Shown in pieces: positions 1 to 7,855 of a stretch of DNA of 64,000 nucleotides (position 1 is the stretch's first letter; the number at the start of each line of letters is the position of its first letter). This stretch comes from Holophagae bacterium (GTDB lineage Bacteria; Acidobacteriota; Holophagae; Acanthopleuribacterales; Acanthopleuribacteraceae), in assembly GCA_030429565.1 (NCBI GenBank), contig JAUIFE010000022.1, forward strand, positions 1-64,000. The letters run 5' to 3'. The translations under genes and the position numbers were made by a program. The notes beneath the pieces were generated by a model. The model saw nothing but the letters and a program-made list of their open reading frames with translations. It was not told the DNA's origin and searched no databases.

Positions 1-7
1 GGGATAA

Positions 8-373
8 AATGCTCGCCGAGGCTCGTCGCCGCAGGCGAACCATCCCAAGGAATCCACCAGGCAAATAGTCGGCTATAATTTCTTAAAAAATCAACCTTGG
101 ACTACGGTTTCCGCTGAGCCAACACATAGTAAATCGCTCCGTAAGAAGTGGGAAAAGGCCTATGGGAAAAAGTGGCCTAAGGATCCTGATACAGGGCGAA
201 ACCAAGACGTATCTCATAAGAAACCGCTTGCAGACGGAGGCACAAACGATGTAGAAAACATTGAACCTCTTCCAAGAAAAGAACATATGCGCCGACATCA
301 GGAAGCAGGTGACTTTTCGCGATGGGGTTCCCGAGGTGGCAAGTCCAAGGAAATTGAGACGGACGAAAAATAG
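8..373 (+). pseudogene. Rhs/polymorphic-toxin C-terminal tip, HNH-type nuclease, no start codon
   Basis: The open frame ends at 373 and translates as an HNH/colicin-DNase-like toxin domain. A basic stretch (SLRKKWEKAYGKKWP) precedes a DPDTGRNQDVSHKKPLADGG motif, then NDVENIEPLPRKEH and RRHQ. In this nuclease superfamily the SHKKPLADGG His and the later EHMRRH His bind metal and cut DNA or RNA. The frame is closed by a TAA at 5-7, and it contains no ATG, GTG or TTG until an ATG deep inside the nuclease motif, so it cannot be expressed from its own start as it stands. Most likely it is a displaced or frameshifted tip of an Rhs-type toxin whose core lies left of the window. The immunity gene starts 10 bases after its stop, the usual toxin-immunity order. 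The nuclease call is fairly secure from the motifs; expression status is uncertain because the upstream part is not visible. Confidence 0.6.
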
Positions 374-383
374 AAGGTGAGCA

Positions 384-866
384 ATGTTCAAAATCAATTG
401 GGACACCGTTGTCCCAAGCGAACAACTGAAAGGCGATTCGCCTGAAGATACGGCGCTGTTGAATCAACTTCTCGATGAAGCGAGAGCTTTCCTATCAGCC
501 TTCCGTTGGTGTGCTGCAATAAAGAAATCCTACTTTGGATTTGGTGTTGGCGGCATATTTGGTGTTTTTCTTTTTGAAATCACCCCAAATGCGAATGGTG
601 TCGATGACTTTGTTTGGGTAGTGGTGGGTGATTTGCCCCCGCTATACATTGCTATTGACGAAGCACCTAATCCAGCATGTGCCTTAGATATTTATCTAAA
701 CGCGATGTTTGATTGGTGCGAAACCGCGATAAATGAAGGCGACTTGAGTAAATGCCCTCCAGTAGATGTAGAGCCCTCCCCTGAAATTGTCTCAGCCCTA
801 ATGGGACGAATAGAGTTTCTGCGTGAGGAGATACTAGTTCATTATAAAGAGCAGCTAGCCCAGTAG
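384..866 (+). CDS. Probable immunity protein for the adjacent nuclease toxin tip
   Basis: This is a 160-residue acidic cytoplasmic protein with no signal peptide or membrane segment. A central stretch (DDFVWVVVGDLPPLYIAIDE) is followed by a C-terminal helix pair ending in RIEFLREEILVHYKEQL. To my recollection, similar small proteins with a 'WVVVGDLPPAY' core often sit just downstream of Rhs-type toxins and act as cognate immunity proteins; I could not search for this. It starts 10 bases after the nuclease tip stop, behind a GAAGGTGAG ribosome-binding site, and a hairpin terminator closes the unit at 945-988. Because a nuclease toxin acts in the cytoplasm, a cytoplasmic immunity protein fits. 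Retention of an intact immunity gene beside a startless toxin tip is typical of an 'orphan' toxin/immunity cassette. The function is inferred from position and style. Confidence 0.6.
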   Translation: MFKINWDTVVPSEQLKGDSPEDTALLNQLLDEARAFLSAFRWCAAIKKSYFGFGVGGIFGVFLFEITPNANGVDDFVWVVVGDLPPLYIAIDEAPNPACALDIYLNAMFDWCETAINEGDLSKCPPVDVEPSPEIVSALMGRIEFLREEILVHYKEQLAQ

Positions 867-944
867 TCCTAGGGTTAATGTGTCCCCAAAAACTTCAACC
901 TCGCTCTGGATTGTCTACGTTTTAATCCTGAGATCAATAATCTT

Positions 945-988
945 AAAGAAAGGCGGCTTCTTTGATTGCAAAGAGTCGCCTTTCTTTT
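945..988 (+). terminator. Rho-independent terminator after the immunity gene
   Basis: An 11-bp inverted repeat (AAAGAAAGGCG at 945-955 and CGCCTTTCTTT at 977-987) closes a loop that contains a second pairing, CTTTG/CAAAG. The 3' arm is T-rich. It lies about 80 bases after the immunity gene stop and so would end the toxin-immunity transcript. Confidence 0.7.
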
Positions 989-1053
989 GGGCTGACTTCT
1001 TTTGATTAAATAATTCCAAAATCGAGATGGCAATACCCCCTTTTTGTAGACAG

Positions 1054-1587
1054 CTAAGAGGCCTGTTGTTTTTCGAATTCGATAGGGTTGATGTAATCGA
1101 GAAAACTGTGTCTTCTAACTGGGTTGTAGAACATTTCGATGTAGCTGAAGAGATCTTGTCGTGCCTCCCTCAGCGACTCATACCTCCTATTGCGGATGTG
1201 CTCTCGTTTCAGTGAGCTGAAAAACGACTCTTTGACCGCATTGTCCCAGCAGTTGCCCAGTCTGCTCATACTTAACTTTGCCGCGTGATCAGTCAGGAAA
1301 TTACCCCAATCAAAACTTCCGTATTGGGAACCCTGGTCAGAGTGGACAATCAAGCCAGGCTGGGGTTTTCGTCGGAAAATCGCTTGTCGGAGCGCATCTA
1401 GAACCAAATCCGTGTTCATCCGCTGGGAAACGGCCCAGCCCACGATTTTCCGTGAATACAGGTCCATAACCGCTGCGAGATACAGCCACCCTTCTACCGC
1501 CTGCAAATAGGTAATGTCTGTTACCCACACGCGATAGGGTGCCGGCACGGAAAACTCGCGGGCCACCAGGTTTGGCATGGCTTCCAC
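1054..1587 (-). pseudogene. IS3-family transposase OrfB fragment (rve integrase core)
   Basis: The 177-residue open segment carries the DDE core: WVTDITYL (first Asp), VHSDQGSQYGS (second Asp) and NCWDNAVKESFFSSLKRE (catalytic Glu), ending with the family-typical YNPVRRHSFLDYINPIEFE. The upstream half of OrfB (LEDRRIFREIERSYHETNG, then IYGSPRIHRDLRAVG, RVARLMREHGL) lies in the same strand at about 1605-1810 but is cut off by a TAG codon after GYKKQR. The ATG used here is therefore internal and the protein lacks its N-terminal HTH_21 region. All three catalytic residues remain, but the protein should be inactive as a transposase. Confidence 0.85.
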
Positions 1588-1801
1588 GGGCTGACTTGCC
1601 TTCTACCGCTGCTTTTTGTAACCCCGTATAGCGACCAACCCATGCTCTCGCATCAAACGCGCGACACGCTTCCGCCCGCACCGAATCCCGACGGCACGCA
1701 GATCACGATGAATTCGAGGGCTACCATAAATCCCATTGGTTTCATGATAGCTACGTTCGATTTCCCTGAAGATGCGGCGATCTTCCAGCGTTCTTGCCGA
1801 T

Positions 1802-2161
1802 TCAGGAGCCTTGAGCCACGCACCACATAGACGTTACACGGAACTCGTGCCGGTGTACTTTGATGAACGCGTACCTCACCCGGACTCTTTGGCAAAGTAC
1901 GCAGCGGCCGAGGATGTCACGCTCCTCGGTAACCCGCTTTAGTTCGGCTTTGAGTTTTGCTATTTCGCGATCTGGGTCCTTATCTTCCGATTTCTTATGG
2001 GGTCTTTGTCTTTTGGCGTATTTAGCCTTCCAACCATAGAGCGTCTTGGGCGAAATCCCTAAACGTTGGGCTACCTCTACCACGGAGTATCCGCGCTCGA
2101 TCACTTGGTGAACGGCGTCCTTCTGAAGGTCTTCGTTGAATCGATTTTTCCGCGCTGCCAT
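1802..2161 (-). pseudogene. IS3-family transposase OrfA, frameshifted
   Basis: The first ~85 residues are a normal OrfA: a helix-turn-helix (ERGYSVVEVAQRLGISPKTLYGW) followed by a leucine-zipper-like coiled coil (DPDREIAKLKAELKRVTEER). After ERDIL the frame slips. The expected AAYFAKESG-stop of OrfA is present one base out of register, and the ORF instead runs into OrfB coding (RYAFIKVHRHEFRVTSM) before ending early. Normal IS3 elements make OrfAB by programmed -1 shifting near this point; here a 2-base deletion looks mutational. The start ATG at 2161 follows a GGAGGACGA ribosome-binding site. Confidence 0.85.
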
Positions 2162-2467
2162 TCGTCCTCCATTTTTCTCAGAATTTTACCTCCTTTTCCT
2201 GTCTATTAAAGCGGGTCACGGCCAGGGCTCATGAGCGCAGAACCATCCGCGAGCGCATCCATGGAACTCAGGATGCTAGGGATCAGCACGCCCGCGCTCA
2301 GGTATCGGAATTAACCAACATCAGAATCGGTCAGGAAGCGGTAAAAATAATCATCGCCAACGGGAAAAGTAATTGACGCCAGACACAGGGTTTTCGACAG
2401 AGGCAACCGGATCCCTTGTTTTGTTTGAATTCCGGCGGCTTCCCATCCTTGAAAACCGCCGGACGCT

Positions 2468-4048
2468 TTATGCTGTTTTTTCTTTTGGGTTATTTGGCGC
2501 TAGCAGAAGGTGTACCACGTCCGTTGGCGTGAGCCCCAGTCTAGTTACCAGGCTTTGTAGCTCTGAAAAGGCCGCAATGTCGCGGGATTCCGCCTCCTTG
2601 GCACATGGGTTCCGGTATTCTTCTGCTTTGTTAAGGATGTGATCGCACACCTTCTGGAAATTGTGACGGTTCTTGGTTGGGTTGAAACCAGGAACGATGT
2701 ACCCGCTGGTAACATCCGATTGGGAAACGTGATTGAGCATTTCTTTGATGTCGAGAAAACCGATCCCGACGTCATTAGCGATACTCGCGAAGGTTCGACG
2801 AGCCGCGTGCGGTGAATACTCAAATCCCAGGCGCTGGAGGAATTGAAACACGGAGTCGTGCCGTTTAATCGGCCGACTTAAATCTGTTGCCGACGCAAAG
2901 ACAAACGGGTTGTCAGAGCGTTCCGCATGCAAGCGCCGAAGGAGGTCCCACCCAAAACTAGACAAGGGCACAAAATGCGACTCGCCATTTTTAGTGCCTG
3001 AAAAATCAAAGTCAAATTCATCCAGGTTTAAAACGACCTTTCCCGCTTCGTCGAAGCCGTCAAATACAGCCTTAGACTTCTTAGTTAGGCGTTGAATGCT
3101 CCCTGGGAGCTGGAAGTAGCCGGCCTCTAAATCGACATAATCCCACTTTAGAAACCTGGCCTCGCAGAATCGCAAACCGGTGATAAGACTCAGTTGAGTA
3201 AGCTGTATGGTCTTGATTACATGAGGTGGAACCGTTCCGTCTTTATCCAACCAGGGAGCTGGAAGGGAGCCGTTTAGAATCTGATCCAATTGCACGAAAA
3301 ATTTACCGAGTTGGTGATTTTTGATCACCATCCGTTTTGGCTTGTGCCGTTTGATGCCGTACTCTTCTTTAATGATCTGGCGCACTTCTGGAATCGGACT
3401 AGGGCCAAGTATTTTCTCCCCAGCCTTGTTCTTAAAGCTCTTGCGGTTGGTGTTCCAAAGGTTGGAAAATGTGTAGAGCATCTCCCAAGCTGGCGAACGA
3501 GCACCTTGGCCATGGCGAAGAGCAAATTGTGCGGCGATCATCGCTGGGGTAATGCTCCGAAGATCCATTTTTAGCCACGACGGACAAAAATCCTTGTTGA
3601 TGTTTTTTTCAAAGCCTTTCAGGGTATTAGGTTTTACAGTTGTTTTCTTAGAAAAGAAAATCCGTATGGCGTCCTCCATTAACAGTCCGTCACTTGAAGG
3701 ATCCTTGGACTGTTTTTCCGGCAAAGGCTTTAGGCTTAATAATTCGCGTCCGAGTTTGTCTTCGCGAGGGTCAATGCCGGCTTCGCAGAGGCGCTTTAGC
3801 TTTCCCGCCCACTCTCTGGCATCCTTGTAATTCACCGAGTTGTGAGCCCCGATCTCGGGCTTTAAGGAAAACGTCAAGGCTGATCCTTTCTGACCGGACA
3901 CGCGTTTATCATAAGTAAAGGCGCATCTAGACTTGCGGATGATGAACTTGAGGCCCGCCACCTCCGTGTCCTTGAGGGTGATAGGCTTGCCAGCTTTAAG
4001 AAATGGCCGCAGGTTATCCACGTTAAATTTGATAGCTTTGGTGCTCAT
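2468..4048 (-). CDS. P4-type tyrosine recombinase / island integrase
   Basis: A 526-residue site-specific recombinase. Residues ~20-95 resemble the Arm DNA-binding domain (ITLKDTEVAGLKF... AGIDPRED), followed by a core-binding SAM-like region (~125-210) and a C-terminal catalytic domain. The catalytic set is visible: Arg293 in TGLRFCEARFLKW, His414 and Arg417 in SPHAARRTFASIAN, His440 in LNHVSQSD, and the nucleophile Tyr450 in VTSGYI. The ~75-residue tail after the Tyr is longer than in P4 integrase and has no recognised role. With the neighbouring IS and toxin tip it marks a mobile or formerly mobile island. No tRNA target is visible on either side, so the attachment site is unknown. It appears intact. 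Confidence 0.9.
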   Translation of the reverse strand: MSTKAIKFNVDNLRPFLKAGKPITLKDTEVAGLKFIIRKSRCAFTYDKRVSGQKGSALTFSLKPEIGAHNSVNYKDAREWAGKLKRLCEAGIDPREDKLGRELLSLKPLPEKQSKDPSSDGLLMEDAIRIFFSKKTTVKPNTLKGFEKNINKDFCPSWLKMDLRSITPAMIAAQFALRHGQGARSPAWEMLYTFSNLWNTNRKSFKNKAGEKILGPSPIPEVRQIIKEEYGIKRHKPKRMVIKNHQLGKFFVQLDQILNGSLPAPWLDKDGTVPPHVIKTIQLTQLSLITGLRFCEARFLKWDYVDLEAGYFQLPGSIQRLTKKSKAVFDGFDEAGKVVLNLDEFDFDFSGTKNGESHFVPLSSFGWDLLRRLHAERSDNPFVFASATDLSRPIKRHDSVFQFLQRLGFEYSPHAARRTFASIANDVGIGFLDIKEMLNHVSQSDVTSGYIVPGFNPTKNRHNFQKVCDHILNKAEEYRNPCAKEAESRDIAAFSELQSLVTRLGLTPTDVVHLLLAPNNPKEKTA

Positions 4049-4145
4049 GATTCAAACCCCTTACAATTCCGTATTTCGATTTTGGGAATCGATGAAGGGG
4101 GAAGCGCTTCCTTTTCCGACAAATTCCCGACAAACCGAGGATACA

Positions 4146-4173
4146 CCGTGACGATCCATGATCAAAATCACGG
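4146..4173. promoter_or_regulatory. Dyad-symmetric site upstream of the integrase
   Basis: CCGTGA (4146-4151) and TCACGG (4168-4173) form an inverted repeat with TGATCA nested between them. It lies ~100 bp upstream of the integrase start. It could be an operator, an excisionase or arm-type site; nothing in the sequence separates these. Confidence 0.3.
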
Positions 4174-4301
4174 CATTTTACATATCTTTTTATACGGTAA
4201 GGGTAATAATTCGAGTTGTTTATATAAACCAAGCGACGCCGGTACAAACCAGAACCAACCGCAAAATATAGGGTGTCCTGGCTTTGCCGGCTTTGTTGTT
4301 T

Positions 4302-5186
4302 TCACAGGCGTTTGGCTAAGAAGTATCGCTCATGACCTTTGGGAAAATCACGAATCGTGGCGTAGACGCGATAACCATGGCGTTGATAGAAAAATAATGC
4401 TTGGAAGCTGAAAGTATCCACCAGAATATGGTCGAGCTTACGAACACGCGCTTCGTTTTCGAGGGAGCGCAGCAACCGCCCGGCACAGCCACGTCCACGA
4501 AAATCGGGATCCGTCCAAAGCCCGTTCAAACGCAACTGGTGCCAATTCACCTCAGCCAAGGCCCCTGCAACCAAACGACCGGCTCGGTTGTGGACCACAC
4601 GGTTGATCGGCTGTTCCGACGACGGAGGTAATCCTCGTGCCGCCAGGTAATGTTCGAACTGATCCGGCTCGTAAGCCAGGCCAACGCGGTGCTCGTAAAG
4701 GGAAACCCCGGTATTCATGGTCCAGCGGTTGCTCGGCAACCGGCATACCATGACGCGGTGGGCGTAACCACGCGGGTAATCAACAAGTTTGCCAACGCGG
4801 TGAAAGCCTTCACATGCCAAACGATCCTGATCCGCTTCCGTAAAGCAAGGCACCATGATTCCGGTGCACCCGCGTTGGAGCGCCACTGTTTTTAGCCGGG
4901 CAGTCAATTGCTGATATACCTCGGCCAGGTTTGGACCGGATTCCACGTGTAGATGGCTCACTTGCAACCAACCCCAAAAGGAGACGCCTGCAAAACTACC
5001 CAAAAATCGGCCATTCCAATCATAGATCGTTTCACTACAGGTGGCGAGGTAAGGTCGATTGTGGCCGCTGGGCGGCGGTTCGGCATGCATCGAGCACAAA
5101 AGCCCGCTCAGTGCGACGTCATCAGGCCTACTTACCATAAGCCCGGTCCGCGGTTTTGAAAGGGGAACGACTTGTAACATAGGCAC
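4302..5186 (-). CDS. GNAT-family N-acetyltransferase (probably two GNAT units)
   Basis: 294 residues. The C-terminal half is a clear GNAT fold: motif A VNWHQLRLNGLWTDPDFRGRGCAGRLLRSL carries the acetyl-CoA pyrophosphate loop (RGRGCAG), followed by DHILVDTFSFQALFFYQRHGYRVYATIRDFP (motif B and the family-typical 'FYxxHGY'). The N-terminal half (~65-150: VSHLHVESG..., GIMVPCFTEADQDRLACEGFHRVGKLVDYPRG) resembles a second, degenerate GNAT unit, giving a tandem arrangement. The substrate is unknown. The start ATG at 5186 has an AGGAGTGCC box just upstream. It stands alone: the island integrase lies downstream and a 1-kb gene-poor stretch upstream. Confidence 0.8.
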   Translation of the reverse strand: MPMLQVVPLSKPRTGLMVSRPDDVALSGLLCSMHAEPPPSGHNRPYLATCSETIYDWNGRFLGSFAGVSFWGWLQVSHLHVESGPNLAEVYQQLTARLKTVALQRGCTGIMVPCFTEADQDRLACEGFHRVGKLVDYPRGYAHRVMVCRLPSNRWTMNTGVSLYEHRVGLAYEPDQFEHYLAARGLPPSSEQPINRVVHNRAGRLVAGALAEVNWHQLRLNGLWTDPDFRGRGCAGRLLRSLENEARVRKLDHILVDTFSFQALFFYQRHGYRVYATIRDFPKGHERYFLAKRL

Positions 5187-5851
5187 TCCTTAAAGAATTA
5201 CGACAATTGCGTCCTAAGCGGACCAGGGTGACTATTGCCCGACCCTGGATGATTGAGGAAACGGTCAAATAGTTGGGGGTTGCAGAATTGACCGAGGCCG
5301 ACTCGGTTGACTTGTAAACATGGCCCATCCCCGCAGGTCCTAGGACCAAAACCCAAACCGACCAATCCGGCAGCCCAATCCTTGATGACGTGAGGGCGAC
5401 GATCAAGAGCGGTGGTAGTGGAAAACGTTCGGGTTGCACGGGAAGGGCATCGTAGAAGACAACGAACCAGCGTTGGCAACCACAGCAGGCATCGTCAGTG
5501 TGCAGGTCATCGCGTCTCCCCAAACCGAGAACAACGAGGTCGTACCGCCGGTGCGTCTATGCGAAGCAATAAGTGGCGGCCGATCCGCTGAGAAGCCGAT
5601 TAAAACCAACCATACCTGCCTTACAGGCATGGCATCTCCGGCCGCAGCGGTATCGCCACCTTGGGAAACGGGATGTGGTGTCGTCACCAGCCGACCGGAC
5701 TCCGACCCATCGGCGAGTTAACGATCATGGACGCCGGTGAGATTCACTCCCACCAGTCGGTTTATACCGGCGTATTACCGGGCACAAGGTTGCATTTCTT
5801 TTCGCAGGGTGGGGTTAAAGGAAGCTGACAGGAAAAAAATCATAAAATCGA
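5187..5851. other. Gene-poor spacer
   Basis: Short open frames exist on both strands, but none has a family signature, a good ribosome-binding site or sensible composition. I see no RNA gene or repeat here. Confidence 0.5.
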
Positions 5852-5971
5852 TTAGCGGACCTTCGTTCCACCAAAATAGTGAAACCCTGCCAAAAGACCG
5901 AGGGTTGTCAGAATAAAAAACAGCAAAGAAAGACTAGCACTGAGTAGCTGGTGTTCTTTTGCTCTGCCCAT
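5852..5971 (-). CDS. Possible 39-residue single-span membrane peptide
   Basis: An ATG at 5969-5971 opens a short frame encoding MGRAKEHQLLSASLSLLFFI, a hydrophobic helix (to about LLAGF) and a short tail ending GGTKVR. The same frame stays hydrophobic for ~16 codons upstream of the ATG before a TAA, so it may be the tail of a decayed longer membrane protein. The ribosome-binding site is poor. It is listed only as a candidate. Confidence 0.22.
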   Translation of the reverse strand: MGRAKEHQLLSASLSLLFFILTTLGLLAGFHYFGGTKVR

Positions 5972-6098
5972 AAGGTAAAACAACAAAATGGAGGAAATAT
6001 GTAGAAGAATAAAAAAATTTTAAAAACCACCAAGTTCCACAAACACAATTCACATCCTCGAAGCACCTCCTCACCAACACCATTAAACCTGAGCAGAG

Positions 6099-6126
6099 CG
6101 ATTCTTGGCGGCGAAATCGCTCAATT
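6099..6126. repeat. Stem-loop repeat copy 1 (GAGCGATT...AATCGCTC)
   Basis: An 8-bp perfect inverted repeat encloses an 11-base loop CTTGGCGGCGA and is followed by CAATTCAGG. A second copy with a 6-bp stem and the related loop CTCGGCTGCGT sits at about 12479, and the stem arm plus loop recur at 44533. It lies beyond the 3' end of the FAD oxidoreductase gene. Confidence 0.45.
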
Positions 6127-6238
6127 CAGGTGACAACAAGCAAACCTAACGTAGGCAGAACCAGGACACCCACTTTTTTAATTCTCACGTTGCTACACGA
6201 GGCATTCGCTGCGTTTTGTGACGGTTCGCCGGTTAGGA

Positions 6239-7492
6239 TTAATTCCGCTCGAACACCTTTAGCCGATCTTCCTTCAATTGAAACAACTTGTCCCATGCCG
6301 GATGATCGGCCTTACCCAACACCCGCGCCGCCACGTATTCACCCATGGCGGGCCCGTGTTTAAAGCCGTGGCCCGCACCGCCACCTACGAACCACCCATT
6401 CTCCCACTCAGGATGACGGTCCACCAAAAAGTCACCGCCGATGCTGTCCGTCACTTGGCAAACGCGAGTTTCGATAAAGGGTCGGTTTTTTAGCGCCGGA
6501 AAACGCCGCGCCAAGAACTCACGGGCTCGTTTAACCTGAACGGGGTTGACGATACGGCTGTCGTTTTCCGGGTCAAAGGTGTTGCGTTCGTTCACCGGAC
6601 ACAGCTTCATGCCACGACCTTCAAACGAAGGGAAACCGTACCAGGTGGTGAAATCGGTTTCGTGGGGCGCGCCGCGAAAGCTCCAGGTGGGTAAGCTACC
6701 CAAGGCGAAGCGATCATCACCGGCGGGGGCGCCTACGAAAAAAACGTCGCGACGCACAGGGCGCAATTTTTGGCCCAATACGTCTGGAAACATGTTTGGC
6801 AACCAAGGACCACAGGCGAAAATAAATTGGTCCGCCCCCATCGCACGCCCCGCCGTGTCTTTGACCGACATCAGCCGACCCTGCTTTGAGTTTCCCGGCA
6901 AAGCCTTGGAGACAATTAAGTTACCACCGCCCGCTGTAAATCGATCGGCCACCGTGGCAACGGCGCGGCGCGCGGCCAGCAACCCAATATCCGGCGTAAA
7001 CACACCCAAGGCCACCTCATCCAAATTGAATTGCGGGTACCTCTTGCGCAACGCGGCCAGGTCCAGTTGTTCGCTGGGGAAACCGGCTTTTTGGGCGCGT
7101 TCGTGGGCGGCGAGGACTTGCTCTTTGCCCAGCTCACTCGCCATCAGCACACGACCCGTGCGGTAAAACAGTTGGGTGTTCCATGCCTTTTCCCATTGGT
7201 GCCACAGCGTTTTGGCGCGAGTCGCCATGGCGGCATAGGCCGGATTGCTGTAGGCGGGGTGCCATTGACGTGTTTCGCCGCCGGAGCTCGCGCGGCTGTG
7301 ACCGGGTCGCCAAGCATCGATCAGGGTAACCTCGGCACCGGCTTGCAACGCATACCAAGCCGTCCAAACACCAAAAACCCCGGCGCCGATGACAGTGACG
7401 CGAGGTTTTGCGTGACGCCCGCCGGCCTGACGACCCAAAGCCATACTCGCCGTTTGTGCCGTGGTCCAGGTGATAAAATCGCGACGCTTCAA
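6239..7492 (-). CDS. Tat-exported FAD-dependent oxidoreductase (DAO / sarcosine-oxidase-like)
   Basis: About 417 residues. The N-terminus LKRRDFITWTTAQTASMALG is a twin-arginine signal, so the folded flavoprotein is likely exported. It is followed by a dinucleotide-binding VTVIGAGVFGVWTAW and the acidic end of beta-2 (VTLIDAW). The C-terminal FVGGGAGHGFKHGPAMGEYVA is the second FAD contact typical of the DAO family (monomeric sarcosine oxidase, N-methyltryptophan oxidase), and RPVRRDVFFVG supports the same family. The reaction is expected to be O2- or acceptor-linked oxidation of a secondary amine or amino acid; the substrate is unknown. The start is unsure: TTG 7492 follows a G-rich stretch, while TTG 7513 would add seven residues across a 9-base C tract (7496-7504). 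No partner gene is adjacent. Confidence 0.82.
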   Translation of the reverse strand: MKRRDFITWTTAQTASMALGRQAGGRHAKPRVTVIGAGVFGVWTAWYALQAGAEVTLIDAWRPGHSRASSGGETRQWHPAYSNPAYAAMATRAKTLWHQWEKAWNTQLFYRTGRVLMASELGKEQVLAAHERAQKAGFPSEQLDLAALRKRYPQFNLDEVALGVFTPDIGLLAARRAVATVADRFTAGGGNLIVSKALPGNSKQGRLMSVKDTAGRAMGADQFIFACGPWLPNMFPDVLGQKLRPVRRDVFFVGAPAGDDRFALGSLPTWSFRGAPHETDFTTWYGFPSFEGRGMKLCPVNERNTFDPENDSRIVNPVQVKRAREFLARRFPALKNRPFIETRVCQVTDSIGGDFLVDRHPEWENGWFVGGGAGHGFKHGPAMGEYVAARVLGKADHPAWDKLFQLKEDRLKVFERN

Positions 7493-7789
7493 GGACCCCC
7501 CCCCTCTGTTCAACGTGTTTCCGTGATCCTACCGAAACCGCGCGACAAAAAAGGTGCATGAGTAACCATTTCATTGTGTCATTTGCGACAAAACCCGCCC
7601 TCAACGAAGGTCTGATTTAATCCTGAATTGCGCGATTCGGGTTAAAGCCCGCTAAACCCTAGACCCAAAATAACGACTAGTTCCTCGCCAACCAAACGAG
7701 CTTGACCCAAGGCGGAATCCGGGTTACCTTGACGGCGTCCCGGCATAGGCGCCAAGCCCAAGCCAAGGACCCACACAACACAACCAACG

Positions 7790-7850
7790 ACGTGAGGACG
7801 ACCTCACCGCTTTTGATCATCCGGGGACGGCCCCGATTCATGAAGGAGCG
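7790..7850 (+). promoter_or_regulatory. Guanidine-II (mini-ykkC) riboswitch
   Basis: Two hairpins each carry an ACGR tetraloop: GTGAGG-ACGA-CCTCAC at 7792-7807 and CGGGG-ACGG-CCCCG at 7822-7835, separated by 14 bases. That is the diagnostic architecture of the mini-ykkC/guanidine-II class. The ribosome-binding site (AAGGAG, 7843-7848) starts 8 bases after the second hairpin and the SMR start codon follows at 7856, so control is most likely translational. In this class guanidinium binding stabilises the loop-loop dimer and frees the Shine-Dalgarno. The downstream Gdx-type exporter is the classic target. Confidence 0.88.
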
Positions 7851-7855
7851 AACCC

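Larger units (their letters stand above)
1034..2218 (-). mobile_element. Degenerate IS3-family insertion sequence
   Basis: A minus-strand orfA/orfB pair is bounded by imperfect terminal inverted repeats. The orfA-side end starts TGACCCGCTTTAATAGACAG (2218 leftward) and the other end starts TACCCCCTTTTTGTAGACAG (1034). About 1.18 kb is normal for IS3. Both ORFs are damaged: a 2-base loss after the DIL codons puts orfA out of frame, roughly a dozen codons between HEFRVTSM and APESARTLEDRR are missing with a second frame change, and a TAG interrupts orfB after GYKKQR. No flanking target duplication is evident (CAA left, CGG right). The element is therefore dead unless complemented in trans. Confidence 0.85.
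1027..2376 (+). pseudogene. Small ORF apparently split by the IS3-family insertion
   Basis: The right flank of the IS (2219-2376) is open in a frame ending at TGA 2374-2376, encoding ...HERRTIRERIHGTQDARDQ... and ...IGQEAVKIIIANGKSN. If the IS is removed at its inferred ends (1034-2218), ATG 1027-1029 in the left flank joins this frame directly, giving a basic helical protein of about 54 residues. Joining works with no target duplication or with a 3-bp one. I recognise no family. The IS boundary is approximate, so this is a reconstruction, not an observation. Confidence 0.3.

Noticed and set aside
4049..4301. tRNA gene as the integrase target
   Set aside because: No cloverleaf or T-loop GGTTCGA-like sequence could be folded in this stretch.
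5128..5721. Three overlapping ORFs of 93-131 codons in the 5.1-5.7 kb spacer
   Set aside because: They have no ribosome-binding sites, no recognisable family and mutually overlapping frames on both strands.
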